Origin: Acidovorax temperans | Lineage (GTDB): Bacteria > Pseudomonadota > Gammaproteobacteria > Burkholderiales > Burkholderiaceae_C | DNA length: 64,000 bases | Direction: 5' to 3' | NCBI RefSeq assembly: GCF_006716905.1 | Contig: NZ_VFPV01000001.1 | Coordinates: forward strand, 177,501 to 241,500 | In this document: piece by piece, positions 38,336 to 47,875 of the stretch | Layout of the letters: each line of letters begins with the position of its first letter | How positions within the stretch are numbered: position 1 is the first letter of the stretch | The notes under the pieces: model-generated | Told to the model about the DNA's origin: nothing | The model's input: the letters and a program-made list of their open reading frames with translations, nothing else | The model's database searches: none | Program-made: the position numbers and the translations under genes

Positions 38336-38396
38336 CGCTATCAAAAAGAGAGCTGCTGTCGCCTGCAGTACAGGCGCTACAGCCCAATTCGGCTAA
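38336..38396. repeat. Dispersed palindromic repeat, copy 5 (diverged)
   Basis: GCTATCAAAAAGAGAGCTGCT, then CGCCTGCAGTACAGGCG and CTACAGCCCAATTCGGCT. Same layout as the other copies, but the central stem is changed to CGCCTG/CAGGCG, a compensated change that keeps pairing. Confidence 0.72.
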
Positions 38397-38420
38397 ATAG
38401 TAAGCACGCATTCGATTTCT

Positions 38421-39869
38421 ATGCAGAATGTCATCATGCAACTGAACTACATCGCCAACGCCTCCGTCCCGTCTTCGTCTGGCCGCACGCTTGCGGTGAT
38501 CGACCCTTCTGACGGCCAGCCTTTTGACGAAATCCAGCGCAGCAACGCGGACGACATCGACGCCGCCGTGCACGCCGCCCGCCAGTGCTACCAGGCGGTG
38601 TGGCAGCGCATGGCACCTGTAGACCGGGGCCGGCTGCTGCAAAAACTGTCGGCCAAGGTGCTGGAGCATGCCGACGAACTCACGGCGCTGGAGCAGCGCG
38701 ACTGCGGCAAACCCACCAAACAGGCCCGGGCCGATGCCGTGGCGCTGGCGCGCTACTTTGAGTTCTATGCCGGGGCCTGCGACAAACTGCACGGCGAAAC
38801 CATTCCCTACCTGGACGGCTACAGCGTGCTCACCTGGCGCGAGCCGCACGGCGTGACCGGCCACATCATCCCGTGGAACTACCCCATGCAGATCTTTGGC
38901 CGCAGCGTGGGCGGCGCGCTGGCGGCAGGCAATGTGTGCGTTGTGAAACCAGCTGAAGACGCCTGCCTGTCGCTGATCCGCGTGGCGCAGTTGGCGGCCG
39001 AGGTGGGCTTTCCACCCGGTGCCATCAACATCGTGACGGGCTATGGGCACGAAGTGGGCGATGCACTGGCACGCCACCCTGGCATTGACCACATCAGCTT
39101 CACCGGCAGCCCCAAGGTGGGCACGATCATTCAGCAGGTGGCCGCCGAGCGCCACTGCCCCGTGACGCTGGAGCTGGGCGGCAAAAGCCCCCAGATCATC
39201 TTTGCCGATGCGGACCTCGACGCAGCCGTGCCCGTGGTGCTCAACGCCATCGTGCAAAACGCCGGGCAGACCTGCTCGGCAGGCTCGCGGGTGCTGATCG
39301 ACTCGCTCATCTACGAGCCCCTGCTGGAGCGCCTGGGCCAAGCCTTTGAAAAGCTGCGCGTCGGCCCCGCCGCCATGGACCTGGACGTGGGCCCCCTGAT
39401 TCGCCAAAGCCAGCAGCAGCGTGTGTGGGACTTTCTGTCGGACGCGCAAGTGGCAGGCATCCCCATGGTGGCGCAAGGCGTGGTGGTGGACGAGGCGCCC
39501 GAAGGCGGCTTCTACCAGGCACCTACCCTGCTGCGCGATGTGCCTGTGGGCCACCGTCTGGCACAGGAAGAAGTGTTTGGCCCCGTGCTCTCGGCCATGG
39601 CCTTTCAGGACGAAGACCACGCGGTCGAGCTGGCCAACGCCACGCAGTTCGGCCTGGTGGCAGGCATCTGGACGCGCGACGGCGCGCGCCAGTTCCGCAT
39701 GGCCAAGCGTGTGCACAGCGGCCAGGTGTTCATCAACAACTATGGCGCGGGCGGCGGTGTGGAGCTGCCGTTTGGCGGCGTCAAATCCAGCGGCTACGGG
39801 CGCGAGAAGGGGTTTGAGGCGCTGTATGGGTTCACCACCCTGAAAACCGTGGCCATCAAGCACGGCTAA
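38421..39869 (+). CDS. NAD(P)+-dependent aldehyde dehydrogenase
   Basis: 482 residues of the ALDH superfamily. Catalytic Glu in TLELGGKSPQIIF, catalytic Cys in NAGQTCSAGSR, and cofactor segments IIPWNYPMQIF and FTGSPKVGTIIQ; it ends with PFGGVKSSGYGREKG. Start could be 38421 or the ATG at 38436 (MQLNYIANASVPSSSG), which fits the family better. It heads a three-gene run with DUF2889 and SDR proteins. Substrate not deducible. Confidence 0.9.
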   Translation: MQNVIMQLNYIANASVPSSSGRTLAVIDPSDGQPFDEIQRSNADDIDAAVHAARQCYQAVWQRMAPVDRGRLLQKLSAKVLEHADELTALEQRDCGKPTKQARADAVALARYFEFYAGACDKLHGETIPYLDGYSVLTWREPHGVTGHIIPWNYPMQIFGRSVGGALAAGNVCVVKPAEDACLSLIRVAQLAAEVGFPPGAINIVTGYGHEVGDALARHPGIDHISFTGSPKVGTIIQQVAAERHCPVTLELGGKSPQIIFADADLDAAVPVVLNAIVQNAGQTCSAGSRVLIDSLIYEPLLERLGQAFEKLRVGPAAMDLDVGPLIRQSQQQRVWDFLSDAQVAGIPMVAQGVVVDEAPEGGFYQAPTLLRDVPVGHRLAQEEVFGPVLSAMAFQDEDHAVELANATQFGLVAGIWTRDGARQFRMAKRVHSGQVFINNYGAGGGVELPFGGVKSSGYGREKGFEALYGFTTLKTVAIKHG

Positions 39870-39916
39870 AGCCGCCCGATTCCCCTGTCCTCCTGCTCTT
39901 CGCTCGCTTCTTTCCC

Positions 39917-40510
39917 ATGCCCCTGTCAGCTCCCGTCCCTCGCAAAACCAGCCATATCCGCCGCGTCACCTACCAAGGCTACGAACGTGAAGACGGCCTG
40001 TGGGACATGGAAGCCGAATTGCACGACAGCAAAGCACACGACATGCCATCGTTTCGCCACCAGGGCGTTCGGCTGGCGGGGGACCCCATCCACCACATGT
40101 GGCTGCGCGTGACGATTGACCGCAAGCTGGTGGTGCACGCCATTGAAGCCGCCATGGACGCCCACCCGCTGCAAGACTGCCCACAGGCGCGCCCGGCCCT
40201 GCAGGGCATGGTGGGCGCCTGCATGGCGCGCGGCTGGCGCCAGGCCATTGCGCAGCACATGGGCGGGGTGGCCAGTTGCACCCACCTGCGAGAGCTGCTG
40301 TTCAACATGGCCACCGCTGCCTTCCAGACCTTGCCCGCCGCCTTTGGTGGCGGCGACCCGGACACCCCGCCCCGCCACCTGGGCCAATGCACGGGCTGGG
40401 ACTTTGAGGGCAACGGAGTGAAAGAGTACTTTCCGCAGTTCTACGGGCGTGGCGAGGCCAATACGCAGCCCTCCACCCCACACAATCCCACAGGCAAAAA
40501 GAGCTTCTAG
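39917..40510 (+). CDS. DUF2889 family protein
   Basis: 197 residues. The family core runs from HIRRVTYQGYEREDGLWDMEAELHDSK to GVASCTHLRELLFNMATAAFQTLPAAF, with conserved His/Cys/Asp positions that could bind a metal (HDMPSFRHQGVRLAGDPIHHMWLRVTID; ASCTHL). Function unknown. DUF2889 genes commonly sit with catabolic dehydrogenases, as here. The last codons and stop (AAA AAG AGC TTC TAG) lie in repeat copy 6. Confidence 0.86.
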   Translation: MPLSAPVPRKTSHIRRVTYQGYEREDGLWDMEAELHDSKAHDMPSFRHQGVRLAGDPIHHMWLRVTIDRKLVVHAIEAAMDAHPLQDCPQARPALQGMVGACMARGWRQAIAQHMGGVASCTHLRELLFNMATAAFQTLPAAFGGGDPDTPPRHLGQCTGWDFEGNGVKEYFPQFYGRGEANTQPSTPHNPTGKKSF

Positions 40511-40546
40511 CGCTTATCCATCAAGCGCAACCAGCTATCAAAAACA
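40495..40546. repeat. Dispersed palindromic repeat, copy 6 (overlaps DUF2889 stop)
   Basis: Reverse orientation: TCTAGCGCTTATCCATCAAGCGC then AACCAGCTATCAAAAAC. It provides the last residues and the TAG stop of the DUF2889 gene. Confidence 0.85.
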
Positions 40547-40569
40547 GAGCAAACACAAAGGAGACAGCC

Positions 40570-41331
40570 ATGCGCGTGCAAAACAAATCCATCATCGTCA
40601 CCGGCGCCGGCAACGGCATTGGCGAAGGCATTGCCAAACGCCTGGCGCAAGAAGGTGCCCAGGTGCTGGTCAATGACATCAACACCACAGGCGGCCAGCG
40701 CGTGGTGGCAGAGATCACCGCCGCAGGCGGCACGGCAGCGTTCTTCCAGGCAGACGTGACGCAATCTGCCCAGGTCCAGGCCATGGTGGCCGAGGCCGAG
40801 CGCCTGTTTGGCAAGCTCGATGTGGTGGTGAACAACGCAGGCTGGACGCACCGCAACCGCCCCATGCTGGAGGTGAGCGAAGACGAGTTCGACAAGGTGT
40901 ACGCCATCAACGTCAAGAGCATCTACCTCAGCGCCATCCACGCCGTGCCTGCGCTGCGCCGTGCGGGTGGGGGCAGCATCATCAACATTGCCTCCACCGC
41001 CGGGCTGCGGCCCCGCCCCGGCCTCACCTGGTACAACGGCTCCAAGGGCGCGGTCATCACCACCAGCAAATCGATGGCGGCGGAGCTGGGGCCTGACAAC
41101 ATCCGCGTGAACTGTCTGAACCCGGTGTTCAACCCCGACACCGGCCTGGCGGCCGAGTTTGCGGGTGGCCCGGTGGACGATGCCCGCCGCGCCAAGTTCC
41201 TGGCCACCATTCCGCTGGGACGCTTCTCCACCGCGCAAGACGTGGCCAACGCCGCGCTCTACCTCGCCAGCGACGAAGCCGCCTTCATCAGCGGCGTGTG
41301 CATCGAGGTGGACGGCGCCCGCTGCGTTTGA
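40570..41331 (+). CDS. Short-chain dehydrogenase/reductase
   Basis: 253-residue classical SDR. The cofactor motif is TGAGNGIGEGIA. NNAG follows in VVVNNAGWTHRNRPM. The catalytic Ser lies in NIASTAGLRPRPG and Tyr/Lys in WYNGSKGAVITTSKSMAAEL. The acid after the second strand (LVNDINTTG) suggests NAD(H) preference. Preceded by AAGGAGACAGCC. Likely acts with the upstream aldehyde dehydrogenase on an alcohol/ketone-aldehyde-acid route; the substrate is unknown. Confidence 0.9.
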   Translation: MRVQNKSIIVTGAGNGIGEGIAKRLAQEGAQVLVNDINTTGGQRVVAEITAAGGTAAFFQADVTQSAQVQAMVAEAERLFGKLDVVVNNAGWTHRNRPMLEVSEDEFDKVYAINVKSIYLSAIHAVPALRRAGGGSIINIASTAGLRPRPGLTWYNGSKGAVITTSKSMAAELGPDNIRVNCLNPVFNPDTGLAAEFAGGPVDDARRAKFLATIPLGRFSTAQDVANAALYLASDEAAFISGVCIEVDGARCV

Positions 41332-41365
41332 TCTGCCCAGGGCAGAGCTGGCGCCTTGTGTGGCT

Positions 41366-42205
41366 TCAGCCCAGCACTTCGCGCAGGGCTGCGTCGTACA
41401 GGGACGTGAGCCGGTCCATCACCTCCAGCAGCCGTTCGCTGGTGGTGGCCACGGCTTCCATGCCCTTGGTGTCGGGGTGGCGGCGCATGGCGGCTTCGAA
41501 AAACAGCCACTGGGCTTGCCCCAGTTCCAGCTCGGTGCGAATGGCAGGGGTAGACACCGGCGCTGCCGCCAGGGCCTGCAGAGCCTGCTTGAACTCTGCA
41601 GCGTCGGCATTCATCTGGGTCTGCGACGCCTTGGGGTCCACACCCGCGGCCAGCAAAAAGTACTGCTTGGCCATGCGCTGAGACAGCATGCGCTGGCGCC
41701 CGGCCATGCCCACCAGCTTGGCGCTGGGGGCGCGGGCCAGTTTCTCCAGCGATTCGGTCGCCGTCTGGGCCGCCGTCATCATGCGGTCGGCCTGCTCGGC
41801 CACGGCGGCGGCAGAGGCCTTGGAAGGCGCAGTCGCCGTCAGGGTGTTGAGCACGGTGTACTGCTTTTGCACCTCTTCAAGCTGGCGGCTCAAATCTGCG
41901 GGCCAGGCGCCCGCCGTGGAGCCCTTGGCCAAGTCGGCAGCGCCGGCCTGTGCCTGCTTGCGCACCTTGGCCAGCACATCCAGCGCCGCCAGGGGCAGCA
42001 CCTGCAGATGCTGCTGGCAATAGGCCTTGGCCATGCGCTGCGACAGCGCGCGGAACGAGCCCGACACGTTGATGGCCGCAGAAAGCGCCATTTGCGCTTG
42101 CGCCGTGGCGGCCCAGGTGGGCAGAACCACCCCGGCAGCCACCCACTGCACCATGCGCCGACGTTGGTGGGAACAGGAAACGACGGGTTGATTACGACAG
42201 GTCAT
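41366..42205 (-). CDS. Periplasmic protein with two PilJ/NarX-type sensor (P-box-like) segments
   Basis: 279 residues. The N-terminus HQRRRMVQWVAAGVVLPTWAATAQAQ looks like a signal peptide, possibly Tat-type (twin Arg). Two related helical modules follow, each opening with a P-box-like motif: INVSGSFRALSQRMAKAY (about 45-62) and VGMAGRQRMLSQRMAKQYFLLAAG (about 165-188). These resemble the type IV pili chemotaxis/NarX nitrate-binding segment. No transmembrane anchor or signalling domain follows, so it would be a free periplasmic binder. Divergent from moaA with FNR-type sites between. A nitrate/nitrite role is inferred. Confidence 0.8.
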   Translation of the reverse strand: MTCRNQPVVSCSHQRRRMVQWVAAGVVLPTWAATAQAQMALSAAINVSGSFRALSQRMAKAYCQQHLQVLPLAALDVLAKVRKQAQAGAADLAKGSTAGAWPADLSRQLEEVQKQYTVLNTLTATAPSKASAAAVAEQADRMMTAAQTATESLEKLARAPSAKLVGMAGRQRMLSQRMAKQYFLLAAGVDPKASQTQMNADAAEFKQALQALAAAPVSTPAIRTELELGQAQWLFFEAAMRRHPDTKGMEAVATTSERLLEVMDRLTSLYDAALREVLG

Positions 42206-42261
42206 GGCAGTAGGGCTTTCTATGCAATCAGGGTGAAAGAATGTTTCCCGAAATGCAGAGA

Positions 42262-42275
42262 ATTGTCATGACAAT
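42262..42275. promoter_or_regulatory. 14-bp perfect palindrome, possible operator
   Basis: ATTGTCATGACAAT is self-complementary and lies 57 bases upstream of the P-box protein start and 154 upstream of moaA. No regulator can be assigned. Confidence 0.45.
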
Positions 42276-42292
42276 GTCAAACCAGCCCCCCC

Positions 42293-42306
42293 TTGCGACA
42301 GATCAA
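42293..42306. promoter_or_regulatory. FNR/Dnr-like half-conserved box
   Basis: TTGCG-ACAG-ATCAA: the right half matches the FNR half-site ATCAA and the left differs at two positions. It is 67 bases from the perfect box at 42360 and nearer the P-box protein gene. Confidence 0.45.
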
Positions 42307-42359
42307 TGCAATGCCAGCGCGCAGCAGCGAAGATCCGCACGCCGCCAACCGCCAATCCC

Positions 42360-42373
42360 TTGATGCGGATCAA
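42360..42373. promoter_or_regulatory. Perfect FNR box (TTGAT-N4-ATCAA)
   Basis: TTGATGCGGATCAA. Its centre is about 62 bases before the moaA start. With the CACAAT at 42416-42421 as -10, the transcript would start at about 42428 and the box would be near -61.5, a known class I activator position. This implies low-oxygen induction of cofactor synthesis. Confidence 0.75.
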
Positions 42374-42415
42374 GACAATCCAGTGCGGGTACCCCGCCCA
42401 GTGAAGGCCTTGGGG

Positions 42416-42421
42416 CACAAT
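42416..42421 (+). promoter_or_regulatory. Possible -10 element of moaA
   Basis: CACAAT 7 bases before the ATG with no recognisable -35, as expected for an activator-dependent leaderless transcript. Confidence 0.4.
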
Positions 42422-42428
42422 CCCGCCC

Positions 42429-43565
42429 ATGGCTGAACGTGTCATTCCCCTGGTGGACCAGCGCCACGCCGACCTGGTGGCCCAGGTACCTCTGCACCCT
42501 TCTCCAGCAACTGGCTTGCTGGTGGACACCCGGGGGCGCCCCCTGCGCGATCTGCGCATCAGCGTGACCGACCGCTGCAACTTCCGCTGCAACTACTGCA
42601 TGCCCAAGGAAGTGTTCGACAAGGACTACCCGTACCTGCCGCACAGCGCGCTGCTGAGCTTTGAAGAAATCACGCGGCTGGCCTCGCTGTTCCTGGCGCA
42701 TGGGGTGCGCAAGATTCGCCTGACTGGCGGCGAGCCCCTGCTGCGCAAGAACATCGAAGAGCTGATTGCCCAACTGGCACAGCTGCGCACGGTGGATGGC
42801 AAGGCGCCGGACCTGACCCTCACCACCAACGGCTCGCTGCTGGCGCGCAAGGCCAAGGCGTTGAAGGAAGCGGGCTTGAACCGCGTGACCGTGAGCCTGG
42901 ACGGGCTGGACGATGCGGTGTTTCGCCGCATGAACGATGTGGACTTTCCGGTGGCCGACGTGCTGGCGGGCATCGAGGCCGCGCACGCGGCAGGGCTGTC
43001 GCACATCAAGGTGAACATGGTGGTCAAGCGCGGCACCAACGACCACGAAATTCTGCCCATGGCGCGCCACTTCCGCGGCACGGGCACCACGCTGCGCTTC
43101 ATTGAATACATGGACGTGGGCGCCACCAACGGCTGGCGTATGGATGAGGTGCTGCCATCGGCCAAGTTGATTGCCCGCCTGCGCGCCGAGCTGCCGCTGG
43201 TGCAGTTGGACCCGAGCAGCCCCGGCGAAACCGCCGAGCGATGGGGCTATGCCGACGCCAGCGGCCAGCACGACCCAGCCCTGGGTGAAGTGGGGGTCAT
43301 CAGCAGCGTGACGCAGGCGTTCTGCCACGACTGCAACCGCGCCCGCCTCTCCACCGAAGGCAAGCTGTACCTGTGCCTGTTTGCCTCGCAAGGCCACGAC
43401 CTTCGCTCGCTGCTGCGCGGCGGTGCCAGCGATGCCGACATTGCCGCAGCCATTGCGCCCATCTGGCAGCAGCGCACTGACCGCTATTCCGAACTACGCA
43501 GCACCTTGCCCGCAGACAACACGCAGGGTGCGCGCCGGGTGGAGATGAGCTACATCGGCGGCTAG
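42429..43565 (+). CDS. moaA: GTP 3',8-cyclase (molybdenum cofactor step 1)
   Basis: 378-residue radical SAM enzyme that starts molybdopterin synthesis from GTP. The N-terminal cluster motif C-x3-C-x2-C is in [15 protein letters not shown]. The C-terminal second cluster is in [21 protein letters not shown], and the essential terminal Gly-Gly is present (SYIGG). [16 protein letters not shown] and TTNGSLL are conserved. An extra about 35 residues precede the usual start region. Preceded by an FNR box; mobA follows 95 bases later. Confidence 0.96.
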   Translation: MAERVIPLVDQRHADLVAQVPLHPSPATGLLVDTRGRPLRDLRISVTDRCNFRCNYCMPKEVFDKDYPYLPHSALLSFEEITRLASLFLAHGVRKIRLTGGEPLLRKNIEELIAQLAQLRTVDGKAPDLTLTTNGSLLARKAKALKEAGLNRVTVSLDGLDDAVFRRMNDVDFPVADVLAGIEAAHAAGLSHIKVNMVVKRGTNDHEILPMARHFRGTGTTLRFIEYMDVGATNGWRMDEVLPSAKLIARLRAELPLVQLDPSSPGETAERWGYADASGQHDPALGEVGVISSVTQAFCHDCNRARLSTEGKLYLCLFASQGHDLRSLLRGGASDADIAAAIAPIWQQRTDRYSELRSTLPADNTQGARRVEMSYIGG

Positions 43566-43660
43566 GCGGCTGCGCGGGCCGTAGACCCTCGGCGCCTTGG
43601 GTCTGCAAGGCAGCCTGCACAATCGGGGGCTCGCTTTTTTCTCTTTTCAAAGGCCTCTTG

Positions 43661-44290
43661 ATGATTGACACGCTAGACATCACCGGACTCGTCCTGGCCG
43701 GCGGGCGCGGCTCGCGCATGGGCGGGGTGGACAAGGGGCTGCAAAACTTCCGCGGCCTGCCTCTGGCGCTGCACACGCTGATGCGGCTGCAGATGCAGGT
43801 GGGGGTTTCGCTGATCAACGCCAACCGCAACCTGGCCGCCTACGAATCGTTTGGCGCACCGGTGTGGCCCGACGCCAACAACGACTACGCAGGCCCCCTG
43901 GCCGGCTTTCTGACCGGGCTGGAACACTGCGAAACGCCCTGGCTGCTCACCGTGCCGTGCGACACCCCGCTTTTTCCGCTGGACCTGGCCAGCCGCCTGG
44001 CCCAAGCGGCCGATGAGCAACAGGCCGACATTGCCATGGCCGCAGCCCCGGAAGATGACGGCACAGGCCACATCACCGTGCGGCCCCAGCCGGTGTTTTG
44101 CCTGCTGCGCGTAGACCTGCTCGAAAGCCTGGTGCGCTTCACCCAGGCGGGTGGTCGCAAAATTGACGCCTGGACCGCCCAGCACCGCTGCGTGACCGTG
44201 CCGTTTGACACCCCGGGCGACGACCCCAAAGCCTTTTTCAACGCCAACACGCTGGCCGAACTGCAGGCGCTGGAGCGCACTGCCCCCTGA
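43661..44290 (+). CDS. mobA: Molybdenum cofactor guanylyltransferase
   Basis: 209 residues. It attaches GMP to molybdopterin to make the MGD cofactor used by DMSO reductase-family enzymes such as nitrate reductases. Start at ATG 43661, since the codon before it is TTG. The nucleotide-binding motif [37 protein letters not shown] and [13 protein letters not shown] are all typical. Followed by moeA after 60 bases. Confidence 0.95.
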   Translation: MIDTLDITGLVLAGGRGSRMGGVDKGLQNFRGLPLALHTLMRLQMQVGVSLINANRNLAAYESFGAPVWPDANNDYAGPLAGFLTGLEHCETPWLLTVPCDTPLFPLDLASRLAQAADEQQADIAMAAAPEDDGTGHITVRPQPVFCLLRVDLLESLVRFTQAGGRKIDAWTAQHRCVTVPFDTPGDDPKAFFNANTLAELQALERTAP

Positions 44291-44350
44291 GCTGCAGCGC
44301 CCCGGCGGCGCCCCGTGTGCGCCTGGCCTTCCTGAATTGACCGAACCACC

Positions 44351-45703
<1,353 letters not shown>

Positions 45704-45827
45704 AGCCCGAAACCAGCACAGGCAACACGCTCACAAGCTACTGGCAGTTTGCGTCCCTGTCTGACGGGCCTGCGGCACCCAGCGGCGGTACAAAGCGCTT
45801 TTAGCCTTTGCCTTGAGAAAGACCCCC

Positions 45828-46151
45828 ATGCCCTACGCCGCTACCCACCTGCCCCAGCCGCCCACACGCGATGCGGTAGACGCCCTGCCCGGCACCACCG
45901 TGCTGGAATTTGGCACGCCCTGGTGCCCCCATTGCCTGCGCGCCCAGCCGTTCATCGAACACGCTTTGAAAGGCCAGGAAACCAGCCACATCAAGGTGGA
46001 AGATGGCCCCGGCCAGCGGCTGGGTCGCAGCTACAAGGTCAAGCTCTGGCCCACGCTGGTGGTTTTGAAAAACGGGCAGGAAGTGGCCCGTGTGGTGCGC
46101 CCCACCACCCAGGCCGAGGTGGACGAGGCACTGCGCGCAGCACAAGGCTGA
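45828..46151 (+). CDS. Thioredoxin-family protein (CPHC active site)
   Basis: 107 residues; start at ATG 45828 (MPYAATHLPQPPTRDAV). Thioredoxin fold with FGTPWCPHCLRAQPFIEHAL and the cis-Pro in LWPTLVVLKNGQEVARV. The CPHC dipeptide is that of DsbA-type oxidants, but the protein has no signal peptide and is short, so a cytoplasmic reductase-like role is more likely. Sits between moeA and the convergent SIMPL gene. Confidence 0.88.
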   Translation: MPYAATHLPQPPTRDAVDALPGTTVLEFGTPWCPHCLRAQPFIEHALKGQETSHIKVEDGPGQRLGRSYKVKLWPTLVVLKNGQEVARVVRPTTQAEVDEALRAAQG

Positions 46152-46179
46152 GGCCCGGGGCCAGCCCACCCGCCAGCGC

Positions 46180-46908
46180 TCAGCGCATCTGCACCGTGCC
46201 AGAGACGCTGATGCTCACCTGCTCACGCCCTGGCTGCACAGGCACTGGCGCGTCAGATGCGAACGACGCCATCTTTTCGCGGGCCACCATGGCGCCCATC
46301 AGCGTCACCCCCTGGCCTTGACCCGACACGCTCACCTCGCGCAGGCCGTAGCTGGCAAAGCCAAACGCTTTCGACAGTTCTGCCGCACGGGCCTTGAATT
46401 GCTCAATCGCCTGCGACTGCGCCTCGCCCTCGGCCTTGGCCCGCGCCTCGCGCGACAGGCCAAACGACACATCGCTCACCGCCATCGACTGGATCTTGCC
46501 GGCCATGCCGGTAATGCGCCCAAAGTCGCGCCCTTCCAGCCGCAGCTCTGCCCGGCCTTGCCAGCCCAGCACCTTCTGGTCTTTGCCGTAGCGGGGGTAC
46601 AGGCTGAACGTGCCGGTGGACACATCCATCTGCCCCGGCTGCGCGCCTGCCTTGGCTTGCGTCAGGGCTTCATCCAGGGCCTGCTTGAGCTGGGTCTGGG
46701 CGGCAGCCAGCGTGGGGGCTTCCTTGTTCGCCATCAGGGTGATGGTCAGCATGTCCTGCTCGACCTGCACCATGCCGGCGGCCGACAGTTGCACCACATT
46801 GCGCGGCTCTGCGGCCACGGCAGCTACCGGTGCGGCTTGTTGAGAAAAAACGGCCCCAGCGCTCATCAGCAAAGCGCTGGCAGCTACCAAACGAATAGCA
46901 TTCTTCAT
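46180..46908 (-). CDS. SIMPL (DUF541) domain periplasmic protein
   Basis: 242 residues. An N-terminal signal peptide (MKNAIRLVAASALLMSAGAVFS, cut before QQAAP) precedes a single SIMPL domain (about 35-240: VVQLSAAGMVQVEQDMLTITLMANKEAP; ISVSGTVQMR at the end). E. coli YggE is the best-known relative, linked to oxidative stress tolerance. Residues about 4-22, the hydrophobic core of the signal peptide, are encoded by copy 8 of the dispersed repeat. Confidence 0.87.
   Translation of the reverse strand: MKNAIRLVAASALLMSAGAVFSQQAAPVAAVAAEPRNVVQLSAAGMVQVEQDMLTITLMANKEAPTLAAAQTQLKQALDEALTQAKAGAQPGQMDVSTGTFSLYPRYGKDQKVLGWQGRAELRLEGRDFGRITGMAGKIQSMAVSDVSFGLSREARAKAEGEAQSQAIEQFKARAAELSKAFGFASYGLREVSVSGQGQGVTLMGAMVAREKMASFASDAPVPVQPGREQVSISVSGTVQMR
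46844..46898. repeat. Dispersed palindromic repeat, copy 8 (signal peptide of the SIMPL gene)
   Basis: Reverse orientation: AAAAAACGGCCCCAGCGCT, CATCAGC loop, then AAAGCGCTGGCAGCTACCAAA. It matches copies 6 and 7. Its antisense reading gives the signal-peptide residues R-L-V-A-A-S-A-L-L-M-S-A-G-A-V-F. Confidence 0.75.
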
Positions 46909-47138
46909 GAATTCACTTTCTCAAAAATCGGTGTGACGCCGCACGCTGAAGCCATTTCCAGCACGCTTGCCAGCCCCTGATCAGACAGTGTGTAGGCACA
47001 AGTCGCTACGCGCTGTCAGACGGTGTTGACGATTGGGCAAAACTTGTAACAGTTGGTCAAACCCAAGGAAAAAACGCGAACTTCGGCGCTCAACATGGTC
47101 AGAATCGGCTCTGTTACAAATTGGACCCGAGATCAAAT

Positions 47139-47870
47139 ATGGCCACTACACCCAACCGTACCGACAAAGTTTTGGTGGTAGATGACGATGCCCGCATCCG
47201 CGATCTGCTGCGCCGCTACCTGACCCAGGAAGGGTTTGAAGTCATGGTCGCTGAAGACGGCAAGGCGCTCAATCGCCTGCTGCTGCGCGAAACCGTAGAC
47301 ATCATCGTGCTGGACCTGATGATGCCTGGCGAAGACGGCTTGTCCATCTGCCGCCGCCTGCGTGCCGCCAACGACCGCACCCCCATCATCATGCTCACCG
47401 CCAAGGGCGAGGACGTGGACCGCATCGTGGGCCTGGAAGTAGGCGCCGACGATTACCTGGGCAAGCCCTTCAACCCCCGCGAACTGCTGGCCCGCATCCA
47501 CGCCGTGCTGCGCCGCCGCCCTGCACAGGAAGCTCCGGGCGCGCCCTCGGGCGACAACGAGGTGGTCACCTTCGGCCCCTTCACCTTCGACCTGGGCACC
47601 CGCGCCCTGCAACGCAATGGTGAAGAGCTGCCCCTGACCACTGGCGAATTCGCCATGCTCAAAGCCCTGGTGCGCCACCCACGCCAGCCGCTGTCGCGCG
47701 AAAAGCTAGCCCTGCTGGCACGCGGCCGTGAGTTCGAGCCGTTTGACCGCAGCCTGGACGTGCAAGTCTCGCGCCTGCGCAAGCTGGTGGAAGTGGACGC
47801 TGCAGCGCCCCGCTACATCCAGACCGTGTGGGGCGTGGGCTACGTGTTTGTACCGGACGGAACGAGCTGA
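47139..47870 (+). CDS. ompR: Two-component response regulator, OmpR type
   Basis: 243 residues, start at ATG 47139 (MATTPNRTDKVLVVDDDARIRDLL). Receiver domain (about 10-125) with acidic pair DDD, phospho-acceptor Asp in IIVLDLMMPGEDG, Thr in MLTAKGE and Lys in LGKPFNPREL. C-terminal winged helix (LTTGEFAMLKALVRHPRQPLSREKLALLARGREFEPFDRSLDVQVSRLRKLVE). Six bases before the sensor kinase gene, so a two-gene operon. Likely osmotic or envelope control of porins by analogy with OmpR. Confidence 0.92.
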   Translation: MATTPNRTDKVLVVDDDARIRDLLRRYLTQEGFEVMVAEDGKALNRLLLRETVDIIVLDLMMPGEDGLSICRRLRAANDRTPIIMLTAKGEDVDRIVGLEVGADDYLGKPFNPRELLARIHAVLRRRPAQEAPGAPSGDNEVVTFGPFTFDLGTRALQRNGEELPLTTGEFAMLKALVRHPRQPLSREKLALLARGREFEPFDRSLDVQVSRLRKLVEVDAAAPRYIQTVWGVGYVFVPDGTS

Positions 47871-47875
47871 CCCCC

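Noticed and set aside
45725..45800. A degenerate repeat copy after moeA
   Set aside because: Some similarity (AGCTACTGGCAGTTTGCG) but the palindrome is not convincing.
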